From positions 149,033 to 213,032 of the forward strand of contig NZ_JACXJA010000015.1 of assembly GCF_014705615.1 (NCBI RefSeq): 64,000 nucleotides of DNA. Reading direction: 5' to 3'. The notes under the pieces were generated by a model, which was given only the letters and a program-made list of their open reading frames with translations, was not told where the DNA came from and ran no database searches. This document shows positions 17,406 through 25,560 of this stretch, piece after piece (within the stretch, counting starts at the first letter, position 1; the number at the start of each line of letters is the position of its first letter). The DNA is from Paenibacillus oceani (GTDB taxonomy: Bacteria; Bacillota; Bacilli; Paenibacillales; NBRC-103111). A program made the position numbers and the translations under genes.

Positions 17406-19763
17406 CTAGACCAGATACGGTCTGATTTCCGCAAGCAGCGACTGCGGGGTGAATCCGCCCTTCTGTATAATGTTCTGCACGTAACCGTTCAGCTTGACGC
17501 GGTCCTCGGCCGTTACGGTTTTCGCCGTGATGACGATAACCGGGATGTCCCGCCAAGCCTCGATTTTCTGCAGCTCCTCAATAAATTGGAAACCGTCCAT
17601 CTGCGGCATCATCAGATCCAGCAAAATCAGCGAAGGCTGGTGCCGCGTCAAGCTATCCAAGGCGATCGCTCCGTTTCCGGCTACCGTTACGAGATAGCCT
17701 TCCTTGCGCAGCAGCCTGGCGGCAAGCTCGCTGGCCGACTGGTCGTCCTCGATGACCAGAACCGAATGCTGTCCGCTCTTGTCCACGTATTTATCGATAA
17801 CCGAGACGAGCTGCTCCCGTTGTACGGGCTTGACCAAATATTCGGCGGCGCCAAGCGCGAAGCCGAGCTGTTTATCGCTCGACATGGACCAGATGACAAC
17901 GGGAATGTCCTTCGTGTCCGGGTCGTTTTTGAGCAGGGCCAGCACGCTCCAGCCGTCCATGCCGGGCATCAGAATGTCGAGGCAGATCACCTTGGGGCGA
18001 AGCTTTTTCGCCAAGGCCAGCCCTTTCTGCCCGTTGTCGGCGTAGGCGACTGTCCAGCCTTCCTTGGCCAGGTACCGCTGAAGCAGTTGTTCGCTCGATA
18101 TCTCGTCATCAATCAAAAGAATCCGGGCGGAGTTCGTCTCCGCTTCGGAATCGGCAACCGGTCCAACCGCCTGCTCGTTAAGCGCTGGAGCCGTACGGGA
18201 TGCCGGAAGCCAGCATACGAAGGTGCTGCCGGCCCCGAGACTGCTCTCGACACGGATATCGCCGCCCATCAGTTCGCAATACCGACGGCTGATCGCCAGT
18301 CCGAGTCCGGTACCGCCATACTGGCGCGTAGTGGAATTGTCGGCTTGGGTGAAGGGCTGAAACAGCTTGTCCATCTGTTCGGGCGACATGCCGATTCCGC
18401 TGTCCTGCACACTGAACCGGTACCCCGGCTCGCCGTCTCTCGCTTCCCGGTCGACCTTCAGAACGACTTGGCCTTGCTTCGTAAACTTGCCTGCATTGCT
18501 CAGCAAATTGATCAGAATTTGCCTGAGCTTCGTCACATCGGTGGTAATCTCACCTTCCAGGCGATGCACCTCCAGACGGTTCCCGTTCGCTTCCATAAGC
18601 GGAGCGACCGTATCCGCCGCGTCCTGAATCAGCTCCGGCAGATTGCAGGTTTCGAAGTAAATCTCCATCTTGCCCGCTTCGATCTTCGAGATGTCCAAAA
18701 TATCGTTGATCAGCGCAAGCAAATGTTTACCGGCATGGCTGATTTTCCCCAAATCTTCGACGAAACCGGCCTCTCCGAGATCCTCTGCATCCTCCTGAAG
18801 CATTTCGCTATATCCGATAATGGCGTTAAGCGGCGTCCTCAGCTCGTGACTCATATTGGCCAGAAACTGGCTTTTGATCCGGTTCGCGCGAATCGCTTCG
18901 TCATGCGCCTTCTCCAGCTGGGCCGTACGTTCCTTCACCAATTGCTCCAGATGCCCGTTCAGCTGCAGCAATTCTTCGTTCATCCTGTATATTTCTTTGG
19001 ACTTCAGCAGAATCTCCGAATCTTTCAAGTAGAACCGTTTGGATACGAAGATGCCGAGCAGGCACAAGCCCAGAGTGAATAAAGTGCCGCCCGATATGAA
19101 ATAAGCGAGCCACTTCTGATCCAGCACGACGCCTGCCGCCAGATCCGGATCGCTGCTCGTCGTAAAATTGGCCGCCAGCATGCCCGTATAATGCAAGCCC
19201 GCGATCGCCGCCCCCATAATCAGGCCGCTGCCGAGCTTCTTCCAGCCTTCCCCGCGCTGTCCTTCCACACGAAAGTAAAACGTCAGCCACAACGCGGTTA
19301 CGGAAGCGGCTATCGCGATTACTATTGATAGGCCGAACAGCAGCGGATCATACCTTATGCCGATCTGCATGGCCGCCATGCCGATATAATGCATGCTCGA
19401 TACGCCGGCAGCCAGCAGCAGGCCGCCTCCCCATAACGCTCGCGCTCCGAGCCTTTTGCTGCGGCTTACTACATATAAAGCGACGAATGACCCGGCAATC
19501 GAAGGCAGCACCGAAACCGTTACGAGTCTGAGATCATAAGCAACCGGGATGGGCAGCGATAAGGCGAGCATAGCGACAAAATGCATCGACCATATGCCAA
19601 GCCCCATAGCGGCTGCGCCGAACAGCAGCCATAACCAGCGCCTGATTCGTTCCGCAGTGCTGATTCTGCCTGTCAGATCGAGCGCCGTATAGGAAGCTAC
19701 CACGGCTACGATATACGAAAATACGACCAGTACCGGATCATGCGAGCCGTGTATATGTTCCAT
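17406..19763 (-). CDS. MHYT-domain hybrid histidine kinase with two receivers
   Basis: A 785-residue membrane kinase. The N-terminal 7-helix MHYT sensor (about 10-245) shows the three repeat motifs MHFVAM (near 60), MHYIGM (near 124) and LHYTGM (near 190; Leu replaces the first Met). A coiled coil (257-295), HisKA (His near 306), HATPase ([29 protein letters not shown]) and two receivers ([26 protein letters not shown]) follow. MHYT domains are proposed to bind metal and sense oxygen, CO or NO. GGGGAGG precedes the ATG. It is the first gene of a four-gene operon ending in the HD-GYP regulator. Confidence 0.94.
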   Translation of the reverse strand: MEHIHGSHDPVLVVFSYIVAVVASYTALDLTGRISTAERIRRWLWLLFGAAAMGLGIWSMHFVAMLALSLPIPVAYDLRLVTVSVLPSIAGSFVALYVVSRSKRLGARALWGGGLLLAAGVSSMHYIGMAAMQIGIRYDPLLFGLSIVIAIAASVTALWLTFYFRVEGQRGEGWKKLGSGLIMGAAIAGLHYTGMLAANFTTSSDPDLAAGVVLDQKWLAYFISGGTLFTLGLCLLGIFVSKRFYLKDSEILLKSKEIYRMNEELLQLNGHLEQLVKERTAQLEKAHDEAIRANRIKSQFLANMSHELRTPLNAIIGYSEMLQEDAEDLGEAGFVEDLGKISHAGKHLLALINDILDISKIEAGKMEIYFETCNLPELIQDAADTVAPLMEANGNRLEVHRLEGEITTDVTKLRQILINLLSNAGKFTKQGQVVLKVDREARDGEPGYRFSVQDSGIGMSPEQMDKLFQPFTQADNSTTRQYGGTGLGLAISRRYCELMGGDIRVESSLGAGSTFVCWLPASRTAPALNEQAVGPVADSEAETNSARILLIDDEISSEQLLQRYLAKEGWTVAYADNGQKGLALAKKLRPKVICLDILMPGMDGWSVLALLKNDPDTKDIPVVIWSMSSDKQLGFALGAAEYLVKPVQREQLVSVIDKYVDKSGQHSVLVIEDDQSASELAARLLRKEGYLVTVAGNGAIALDSLTRHQPSLILLDLMMPQMDGFQFIEELQKIEAWRDIPVIVITAKTVTAEDRVKLNGYVQNIIQKGGFTPQSLLAEIRPYLV

Positions 19764-20393
19764 TTTTAGTCCCTCCCCATTAAGCTCCTAATGGCGTTAG
19801 CGGATTTTGAGAAATAACGTCGAAATCAATCGAACCCTTGGCAATCCGATCATACTACCGAACTAGCAATCTGGGAATCAATGGGCACTTAGACTCCTCT
19901 ATTATACTACAATGCTTGGAAACATTTTACGAAAAGTTATAGTCCGGCACGACGTCAAGCAGCGCGCATCCAGTCACATCTATTAATGAAGTAATTTTTT
20001 CGGGCAGGGCATATTCGGCTTCGTTCAAACGGAATGCATACCGGCACTATCACATAATAAGAGTCTTTGCCATCCTCTATCTTCGGCATGTGGGGACAAT
20101 AAAGACGAATAGAGGCGGTTTGCACCTCTTATCCCGCCCTACTCGTTGCGTTTTACCCTTTCCGCGGATATTAGCAGCTACAAACCGCTCCTATTTCCCC
20201 CTCCAAACAGATTATGAACAAAATAACGGGTACAAACCGCTCCTATTCGGTTCCTTCTCCGCTTGCAGCATGGCGGAAGGTGCAGACGAACAGACGAAAC
20301 GGCCACCTAAAAAGCGATCTGCGACCCTTGCTGACTCAACAAGTGAAAATGATCCCTTCTCCGCTTAACCCGTTGAAGACATTTAATGTACAT
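19764..20393. other. 630-base intergenic region upstream of the MHYT kinase
   Basis: No gene is supported. The first 300 bases should hold the promoter of the kinase operon. The rest is largely occupied by a copy of the interspersed palindromic element (20061-20270). A 92-codon plus-strand frame across 20090-20368 lies inside the repeat and has no protein-like composition. Confidence 0.6.
20061..20270. repeat. Interspersed palindromic element, copy A
   Basis: Begins with GAGTCTTTGCCATCCTCTAT, then AATAGAGGCGGTTTGCACC (20108-20126), and two opposed arms ACAAACCGCTCCTATT (about 20180-20195 and 20232-20247). The same order of words recurs at 37289-37492 and, as a partial copy, at 63776-63890. 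The left word CCTCTAT also pairs with ATAGAGG. The copies lie in intergenic DNA and the arms are well preserved, while the bases between diverge. Confidence 0.75.
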
Positions 20394-20424
20394 AAAAACT
20401 CGCATCCCTCATAAAGGATGCGAG
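20394..20424 (-). terminator. Rho-independent terminator
   Basis: On the minus strand CTCGCATCC pairs with GGATGCGAG and is followed by TTTTT. It lies 58 bases after the binding-protein gene that ends at 20482. Confidence 0.85.
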
Positions 20425-20481
20425 CTGCTTAGGGCGGATTGAACGGTTAAGGAGCAATAGCATAGTAGCTTCTCCCGCCTA

Positions 20482-21807
20482 CTATTTCATCATAGAGGCC
20501 ATCTCCGCAATTTTCTTGTCGGCCAGCTCCTGACCTTCCCGGAGCACCGTGTTGATGTCCTTTTTGCCGACGGCCATCTCTTTGCGGATGTTGCGGATAA
20601 CCGTTTGCACTTCCTTGTCGGCAATATGCGGCTGCGGAGTTTTGGACGGCGGGTACTTGTAGATCGCCGCAATATTTTTTCCTTTTAAGGACGGATTGTT
20701 TGCGCCGAACTGATTCTGAACTTCCTTGTCCTTCATGACCGTAAGTCTGGCGTCCCGGGTCATCATGATTTGATGCTCTTGCGACGTTAACATTTGAATT
20801 ACTTGCATCGCTTGTTCCTTATACTTGCTAGGTTTCGTAATAATCAGCATATCCGCCAGCGCATGACGACCCTTGCCGACCGTATCTTCGAAATTAGGCA
20901 CCGTGGCGAGATCCCAGTTCGGTGCGGCGCCTTTCGCCTCGGCCTGAAGCAGGTCGCTTACCAGCTTGCTTACCCAGTCCGCCTGCATCGCCAATATATG
21001 CGTGGATACGAATCCGCCCGGTCCGTAAGCGTATTCATTCTTCGGACCGATGTAGCCGGGCTGGTCGTACACTTGCTTGAACAATTCGAATATTTTCCGG
21101 TAATGCGGAATATCGATCAGAGCTTTGTTCGTCTTCGGATCGACAAATTCCTGCGAGTACGGGCTGATCAAGTGATCGGGGAACCGGGGGTCCCATCCGA
21201 TATATTGAACGTCGTTTTCCTTGCGCGTTAATTTCCTGGACAGCTCCAGCACTTCGCTCCAGAGCATGCCGTCCTTCGGATACGGAACCCCGAACTTATC
21301 GAACAAGTCTTTATTGTAGAAAAGCGCTCCCGTATTCAGGAACAGCGGTATGCCTTCCAGTCCGCCCTTCGGGTCGAGATTGCGGATCGCCTGAATCGAT
21401 TCAGGGAGGAACACGTTCAAGTCCAGACCCGATTTCTTCACAAGCTCGGTCAGATCCATCGGCAGATCCAGATGCTTCAAGGGCATATGCCAGTCGTTAT
21501 CGGACATAATCAGATCCGGCACATCCCCAGCGGCAACCAGCTTATCGATCTCTCCTTCGAGCTTCTGAAGCGTAATATGCGGATATTTCTTTTTGAGCGG
21601 ATCGACGAAATAGTTTTGAAACTCCAGTTCCGACAATCTCGTTACGTTGACATAAAACTTCAAAGTAACAGGCTCCGTCGAGACGACAAAACCGGACTCC
21701 TTGACCGGCGTATCCCCTCCCTGGCTGCCTTGCCCGGATGAACAGCCCGTGATGGCCAGCGCGGCGATAATCGAACCTAATGAAAACCCTTTCAAATACT
21801 CGTTCAT
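20482..21807 (-). CDS. Extracellular sugar-type solute-binding lipoprotein (orphan)
   Basis: A 441-residue protein with a lipoprotein signal (LAITGC, Cys near 22) and an MsmE/UgpB-type binding fold: VTLKFYVNV, LPMDLTELVKKSG, YNKDLFDKFGVPYPKDGMLWSEVLELSRKLTRKEND, MQVIQMLTSQEHQ. Related to the divergent gene at 22331 and the one at 11654, with no permeases nearby. It may deliver ligand to a permease complex elsewhere or serve as a sensor partner. GAGGGGG precedes the ATG. The roughly 270-base leader contains a candidate cre site and hairpins. Confidence 0.9.
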   Translation of the reverse strand: MNEYLKGFSLGSIIAALAITGCSSGQGSQGGDTPVKESGFVVSTEPVTLKFYVNVTRLSELEFQNYFVDPLKKKYPHITLQKLEGEIDKLVAAGDVPDLIMSDNDWHMPLKHLDLPMDLTELVKKSGLDLNVFLPESIQAIRNLDPKGGLEGIPLFLNTGALFYNKDLFDKFGVPYPKDGMLWSEVLELSRKLTRKENDVQYIGWDPRFPDHLISPYSQEFVDPKTNKALIDIPHYRKIFELFKQVYDQPGYIGPKNEYAYGPGGFVSTHILAMQADWVSKLVSDLLQAEAKGAAPNWDLATVPNFEDTVGKGRHALADMLIITKPSKYKEQAMQVIQMLTSQEHQIMMTRDARLTVMKDKEVQNQFGANNPSLKGKNIAAIYKYPPSKTPQPHIADKEVQTVIRNIRKEMAVGKKDINTVLREGQELADKKIAEMASMMK

Positions 21808-21935
21808 ATGAAGTCCCCCTCCAGGATTCGTATTGGATAAAGCGGTTACCCCGACTTACGACTACAAATCCGTATGTGACGGATATCGATAGGCAAGATG
21901 TATAGAAATCACCCCCTTCACGCCGAATCAGGAAA

Positions 21936-22030
21936 AAATGGAACAAAAAAAACCTCGGGCAAAACACCCGCTCCGCCGGCTGGCGAAACAGACGTAATGG
22001 CCTCGGGGTTCTCTCGTGGACTCCACCCTT
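21936..22030 (-). promoter_or_regulatory. Structured leader with a possible attenuator
   Basis: Read on the minus strand, the leader holds the hairpins GTGGAGTCCAC (22016-22026) and CGCCAGCCGGCG, then CGGGTGTTTTGCCCG (21956-21970) followed by AGG and eight T residues (21945-21952), well before the coding start. This arrangement resembles transcription attenuation. The last stem is only 4-5 bp, and the leader matches no riboswitch consensus that I know. Confidence 0.35.
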
Positions 22031-22039
22031 AACCTAACT

Positions 22040-22053
22040 TTTAAACGCTTTCA
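22040..22053 (-). promoter_or_regulatory. Candidate CcpA (cre) site and nearby -10 box
   Basis: TGAAAGCGTTTAAA on the minus strand has one mismatch to the consensus TGWAANCGNTNWCA. A TATAAT -10 box for the same gene lies at 22087-22092, which puts the cre site about 30 bases downstream of the likely start, a position that gives roadblock repression. Confidence 0.5.
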
Positions 22054-22180
22054 TCAATAGGGATGACTGAAACCTTGTTTCTTATTATTATACAGAAAAC
22101 GAAATAATGCAACTATTTTTTTCTTGAAAACGAGAAATCCGGAAGTTTCGGAAATATAATTTTATGATTTAAACTTCGTA

Positions 22181-22209
22181 TTGAAATATTATTTCTTAAA
22201 GGATATAAT
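22181..22209 (+). promoter_or_regulatory. SigA-type promoter of the binding-protein gene
   Basis: TTGAAA (22181-22186) and TATAAT (22204-22209) are separated by exactly 17 bases. The predicted transcript has a leader of about 115 bases containing a GC-rich hairpin (ACAGG...CCTGT, 22248-22270). Confidence 0.8.
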
Positions 22210-22330
22210 TGGGAATGAAATCGCTACCAACGTCAAACCGGGTACGCTCTTACAGGCGCCGGGGGCACCTGTACGTTGTCGGGAAGTGGCGACTTTTCAC
22301 AAGTTGATCCGGAGAAGGAGGACAATGATT

Positions 22331-23662
22331 ATGCGAATGAAACACGTGCAGTCGGTCGGGATCGGCATCTTGATTGCGCTGACGGTCGGGGCTTGCGGCA
22401 AGTCGGACAACCAGATAAATGTCATGTTGAAAGATGACGATTTCGCCAAGCAGACCGTAACTCTTACACTGTTTAATCACGGAGCCGGTATTAATACGGA
22501 CCATGATCTGAACAAAACGTTCATCGAGCCGATCCAAAAAAAGTATCCGAACGTGTCCGTCGAGCTGATCAAGGGGCGCAAGCTGGAAGAACTCGCGGCC
22601 GCCGGCGAGATTCCGGATCTGATCATCACAAGCAACTATTATTTGATCCAGCCTCTCGATCTCGGTCTCGGCAGCGACTTGCGCGATCTGATCAAGCGGG
22701 GAACTATCGATCTGAGCAAGTTCGAGCCGGAAGCCGTCAATGTGGTCAAAGGATACGGAGAAGGCATTTACGGAAAAAACGGAGAAATGTACGGCATCCC
22801 CTTCTCGCTCAACTACGGATTAGTCGCTTATAACAAAGACATCTTCGACAAATTCGGAGTCCCGTACCCGAAAGACAATATGACGTGGAATCAGTTGATC
22901 GACCTGTCGCAAAAAGTGACGCGTTATGATGACGGCACCCAATATATCGGTATCGATCCGGGCCCCGCGCTCGCTTTGTCCCGCGCCTATTCGCTGCCTC
23001 TGCTCGATAAAAGCCGGGAAAAGGCCGATCTCACGACCGAGGGCTTCCAAAAAGTGTTCGCACAAGCAAAACAGATCTTCGATTACCCCGGACAAGTGAT
23101 CGATCCGAACAAACGGTACGTCTACGGGGTCGCCTATTTCCTCAAAGAACGGAAGCTGGCGCTTTACCCGTATTGGCTCGACTCCTTCGCCACCCAGTTG
23201 ACTACGCCGGACGAGCCCGGCAAGCAGTTCAACTGGGATATGATCAGTTATCCGTCCTATAACGACCGGCCGGGAATCGGACGCGAAGTCGATTTCCATC
23301 TCTTGATGGTGCCCCAGGCTGCCAAAAACCGGGAAGCGGCCTACCGAGTCATCGAGCTGTTAACCGGCGAGGAAGCGCAAAAAGATATGAACCAGCGTGC
23401 TCGGTTGACGATTATGAAAGACAAGGAGCTTCGCAAGCAATACGCCCGCGATATGAAAATTTTCGAAGGCAAAAACTTGTCTGGGATATTCAACGTCACC
23501 CCTGCGCCATTGCCGCAAGCGTCCAAATACGATCCGAACATCTACGGATTTCTGAACGATGCGCTCAAAAGCGTCATCCAGGAAAACGTCGACATCAATA
23601 CCGCCCTGCGTACAGCGAACGAGAAAGCGAACAAGTTTATCGAGGAAAAGAAAAATCAATAG
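22331..23662 (+). CDS. Extracellular sugar-type solute-binding lipoprotein (orphan)
   Basis: A 443-residue protein with a lipoprotein signal (LTVGAC, Cys near 22). Mature motifs: VTLTLFNHGAG, FIEPIQKKYPNVSVELIKG, YNKDIFDKFGVPYPKDNMTWNQLIDLSQKVTR, AYRVIELLTGEEAQ. It is a paralogue of its divergent neighbour and of the protein at 11654. The reading frame is open from 22181, but that codon is the -35 box of the promoter; GGAGG at 22317-22321 supports ATG 22331 (9 bases) better than ATG 22325 (3 bases). No permease is adjacent. Confidence 0.9.
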   Translation: MRMKHVQSVGIGILIALTVGACGKSDNQINVMLKDDDFAKQTVTLTLFNHGAGINTDHDLNKTFIEPIQKKYPNVSVELIKGRKLEELAAAGEIPDLIITSNYYLIQPLDLGLGSDLRDLIKRGTIDLSKFEPEAVNVVKGYGEGIYGKNGEMYGIPFSLNYGLVAYNKDIFDKFGVPYPKDNMTWNQLIDLSQKVTRYDDGTQYIGIDPGPALALSRAYSLPLLDKSREKADLTTEGFQKVFAQAKQIFDYPGQVIDPNKRYVYGVAYFLKERKLALYPYWLDSFATQLTTPDEPGKQFNWDMISYPSYNDRPGIGREVDFHLLMVPQAAKNREAAYRVIELLTGEEAQKDMNQRARLTIMKDKELRKQYARDMKIFEGKNLSGIFNVTPAPLPQASKYDPNIYGFLNDALKSVIQENVDINTALRTANEKANKFIEEKKNQ

Positions 23663-23704
23663 TTCGACGATCATCTTTGTGAGCACTCATCACCTATCCG
23701 TGCC

Positions 23705-23745
23705 CAACAGGCCGCCGAACGGAATCGGCAGCCTGTTGCTTTTGC
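23705..23745. terminator. Rho-independent terminator
   Basis: CAACAGG and CCTGTTG bracket an inner CCG..CGG pairing and are followed by CTTTTGCTT. It lies between convergent genes and may serve both. Confidence 0.65.
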
Positions 23746-25560
23746 TTAATGCTGTATGGAATACCACTGCGCCTGAGCGCTGAACATCTCGGCATACTTA
23801 CCGGTCTTGCGCATCAGTTCATCATGCGTGCCTGTCTCAGCAATCCGCCCCTGATCCAGAACGACGATCCGGTCGGCGATTTTGGCCGAGCCCAGCCGGT
23901 GGGTGACGATGATCGCCGTATTGTCTTTGGCGATTTCCGCGAACTTCTTGTACAGGTTCGATTCTTCGATCGGATCGATAGCCGCCGTCGGTTCATCCAG
24001 CACGATCATGCCATGTATGCGATAAAACCCTCTGGCGATCGCAACCCGCTGCCATAACCCGCCCGACAAATCCACTCCGTCGAATTCCCGGGAGAGCATC
24101 GTGGCGTGACCGTCCGGAAATGCCCCGGCATTCACGTCCAGATCCGCTTTCCGAACGGCGAGCTGTAAGCCGTGCTTCGACCGGCGCTCCCCTTCATCCG
24201 GATCGCTGATACGGATATTATCCTCCAGCGTCATCTTGTACCGCTGGTATTTCTGAAATACGGCCGTTATTTCCCGGTACACCGACTTGGCGGAGACGTT
24301 CCTCGTATCGGCGCCCCCTATCCGCACTACACCTGTGCTTGGCACGTATAGGCCGGTCATTAGTTTGATGAGGGTCGTTTTGCCGGCCCCGTTCTCGCCG
24401 ACGATGGCGATGGTCTCCCCCTTCTTCAGCTCCAGCGTTATGTCCGACAACGATTCGCTATCGGCCCCGGGGTAGCGAAAAGAAACGTCGCTCAGAACAA
24501 CGCCGTCGCCAGCGTTTATCCGCGCTTCTTCGCCGGATCGCTCCGGCAGCTTCAAGAAACGGATGAAGTTTCGCACGGTGCCGAGGTTTTTCGTCATACT
24601 CCCGATTTGACTCGTAATCACTTCCTCCATCATCCCGAACATAAAACCGATAGAAGCAAATACGGCGGCAAAGGAACCGATGCTGATTTCCCCATCCAGC
24701 ATTGCGGCGACCAGCATGTACAAGATACCGAAATATCCGGCCAATGTCACCATTTTCATCCCAAGCTCCAACAGCCGAGTCCTTAGTTCCGCTCTCCAGG
24801 TTTTGACCGCAAGCAGCGATAGTGCGGATCGGTACAAGTCTATGAAAAACGCAAATGCCCCCAAAATACGGGTCTCCTTGTAATACTCCCTGTCGCAGAT
24901 GCAGCGCTCCACATATTCGAACTCCCGCCGGATCGGCGCAGCCTGATCCTCCAGCCCCGCGAATACCGCCCCCCGTATCAATTGAGAGATTACGACAGGG
25001 ATAAAAACGAGGATCAAGGAAAGGGCAAGGATCGGCTTTAAGGTATACAAATAAAATCCCATAAAAATAAAATACGGGATATAAAACGTGAAAATCGTAA
25101 CGGTTGTAAACAATAAGCCGAGACTGTTGGTCATCCCCTCGTTTGCTTTATTAATATCGTCCAGAAGCTCCGGAGATTCGTATACGATCGGATCGAGCCT
25201 CGAAGCTTTTTCATTCATCCGTAAGCTTAAATAACCGATCATCTTCCGGTAGTAGGTTTTGCCCATAAAGTTATGCAATCCGTTCAAAATCTCGGAACCG
25301 ATCGTCGCCGCGCCCAGAGCAGCCGCCAACCCTAATACGACGGACAACCCGGTCTGCTGGCTGACGGCCTTCGTAACCGAATCGAAAAAAAGCTGCGATA
25401 GGAACGTGTTTAATCCGAACGATGCCCCGTGAGCAATACCGACCGCATTCGTAAGCAGAAACAATACCGGAAACGAAGCGAGAGCGAACGGAAAAAGCAT
25501 TCTCAATACGGTAAACAGCGAGATCGGCTTGCCGGCTGACGCGTAATCGTTCTTCTTCAT
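23746..25560 (-). CDS. ABC exporter half-transporter (TMD-NBD), second subunit
   Basis: A 604-residue type IV ABC exporter half with six predicted membrane helices (about 15-330) and a nucleotide-binding domain with Walker A GENGAGKTT, Q-loop VFQKYQ, signature LSGGLWQR (last position Leu, not Gln), Walker B MIVLDEPTAAID and switch His in VTHRLGSA. Its ATG overlaps the stop of the upstream half-transporter (ATGA), so the two probably form a heterodimer. Drugs, lipids or peptides are typical substrates; nothing here identifies the cargo. Confidence 0.92.
   Translation of the reverse strand: MKKNDYASAGKPISLFTVLRMLFPFALASFPVLFLLTNAVGIAHGASFGLNTFLSQLFFDSVTKAVSQQTGLSVVLGLAAALGAATIGSEILNGLHNFMGKTYYRKMIGYLSLRMNEKASRLDPIVYESPELLDDINKANEGMTNSLGLLFTTVTIFTFYIPYFIFMGFYLYTLKPILALSLILVFIPVVISQLIRGAVFAGLEDQAAPIRREFEYVERCICDREYYKETRILGAFAFFIDLYRSALSLLAVKTWRAELRTRLLELGMKMVTLAGYFGILYMLVAAMLDGEISIGSFAAVFASIGFMFGMMEEVITSQIGSMTKNLGTVRNFIRFLKLPERSGEEARINAGDGVVLSDVSFRYPGADSESLSDITLELKKGETIAIVGENGAGKTTLIKLMTGLYVPSTGVVRIGGADTRNVSAKSVYREITAVFQKYQRYKMTLEDNIRISDPDEGERRSKHGLQLAVRKADLDVNAGAFPDGHATMLSREFDGVDLSGGLWQRVAIARGFYRIHGMIVLDEPTAAIDPIEESNLYKKFAEIAKDNTAIIVTHRLGSAKIADRIVVLDQGRIAETGTHDELMRKTGKYAEMFSAQAQWYSIQH

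Noticed and set aside
17247..19082. 611-codon plus-strand open frame opposite the MHYT kinase gene
   Set aside because: It is antisense to a gene with clear domains, has no family motif, and results from strong codon bias in the kinase. The same holds for the long antisense frames at 41790-43076, 45069-46676 and 47408-49045.
20090..20368. 92-codon frame in the 630-base gap
   Set aside because: It runs through the palindromic element and has neither protein-like composition nor a ribosome-binding site.
21936..22030. T-box or known riboswitch
   Set aside because: The leader has GGGTGG and hairpins, but lacks the T-box core (AGGGTGGNACCGCG) and other riboswitch signatures I know; I report it only as an unexplained leader.
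22181..22330. Upstream TTG start for the binding protein at 22331
   Set aside because: The TTG is part of the -35 box (TTGAAA) of a good promoter, and the frame before ATG 22331 lacks signal-peptide character.
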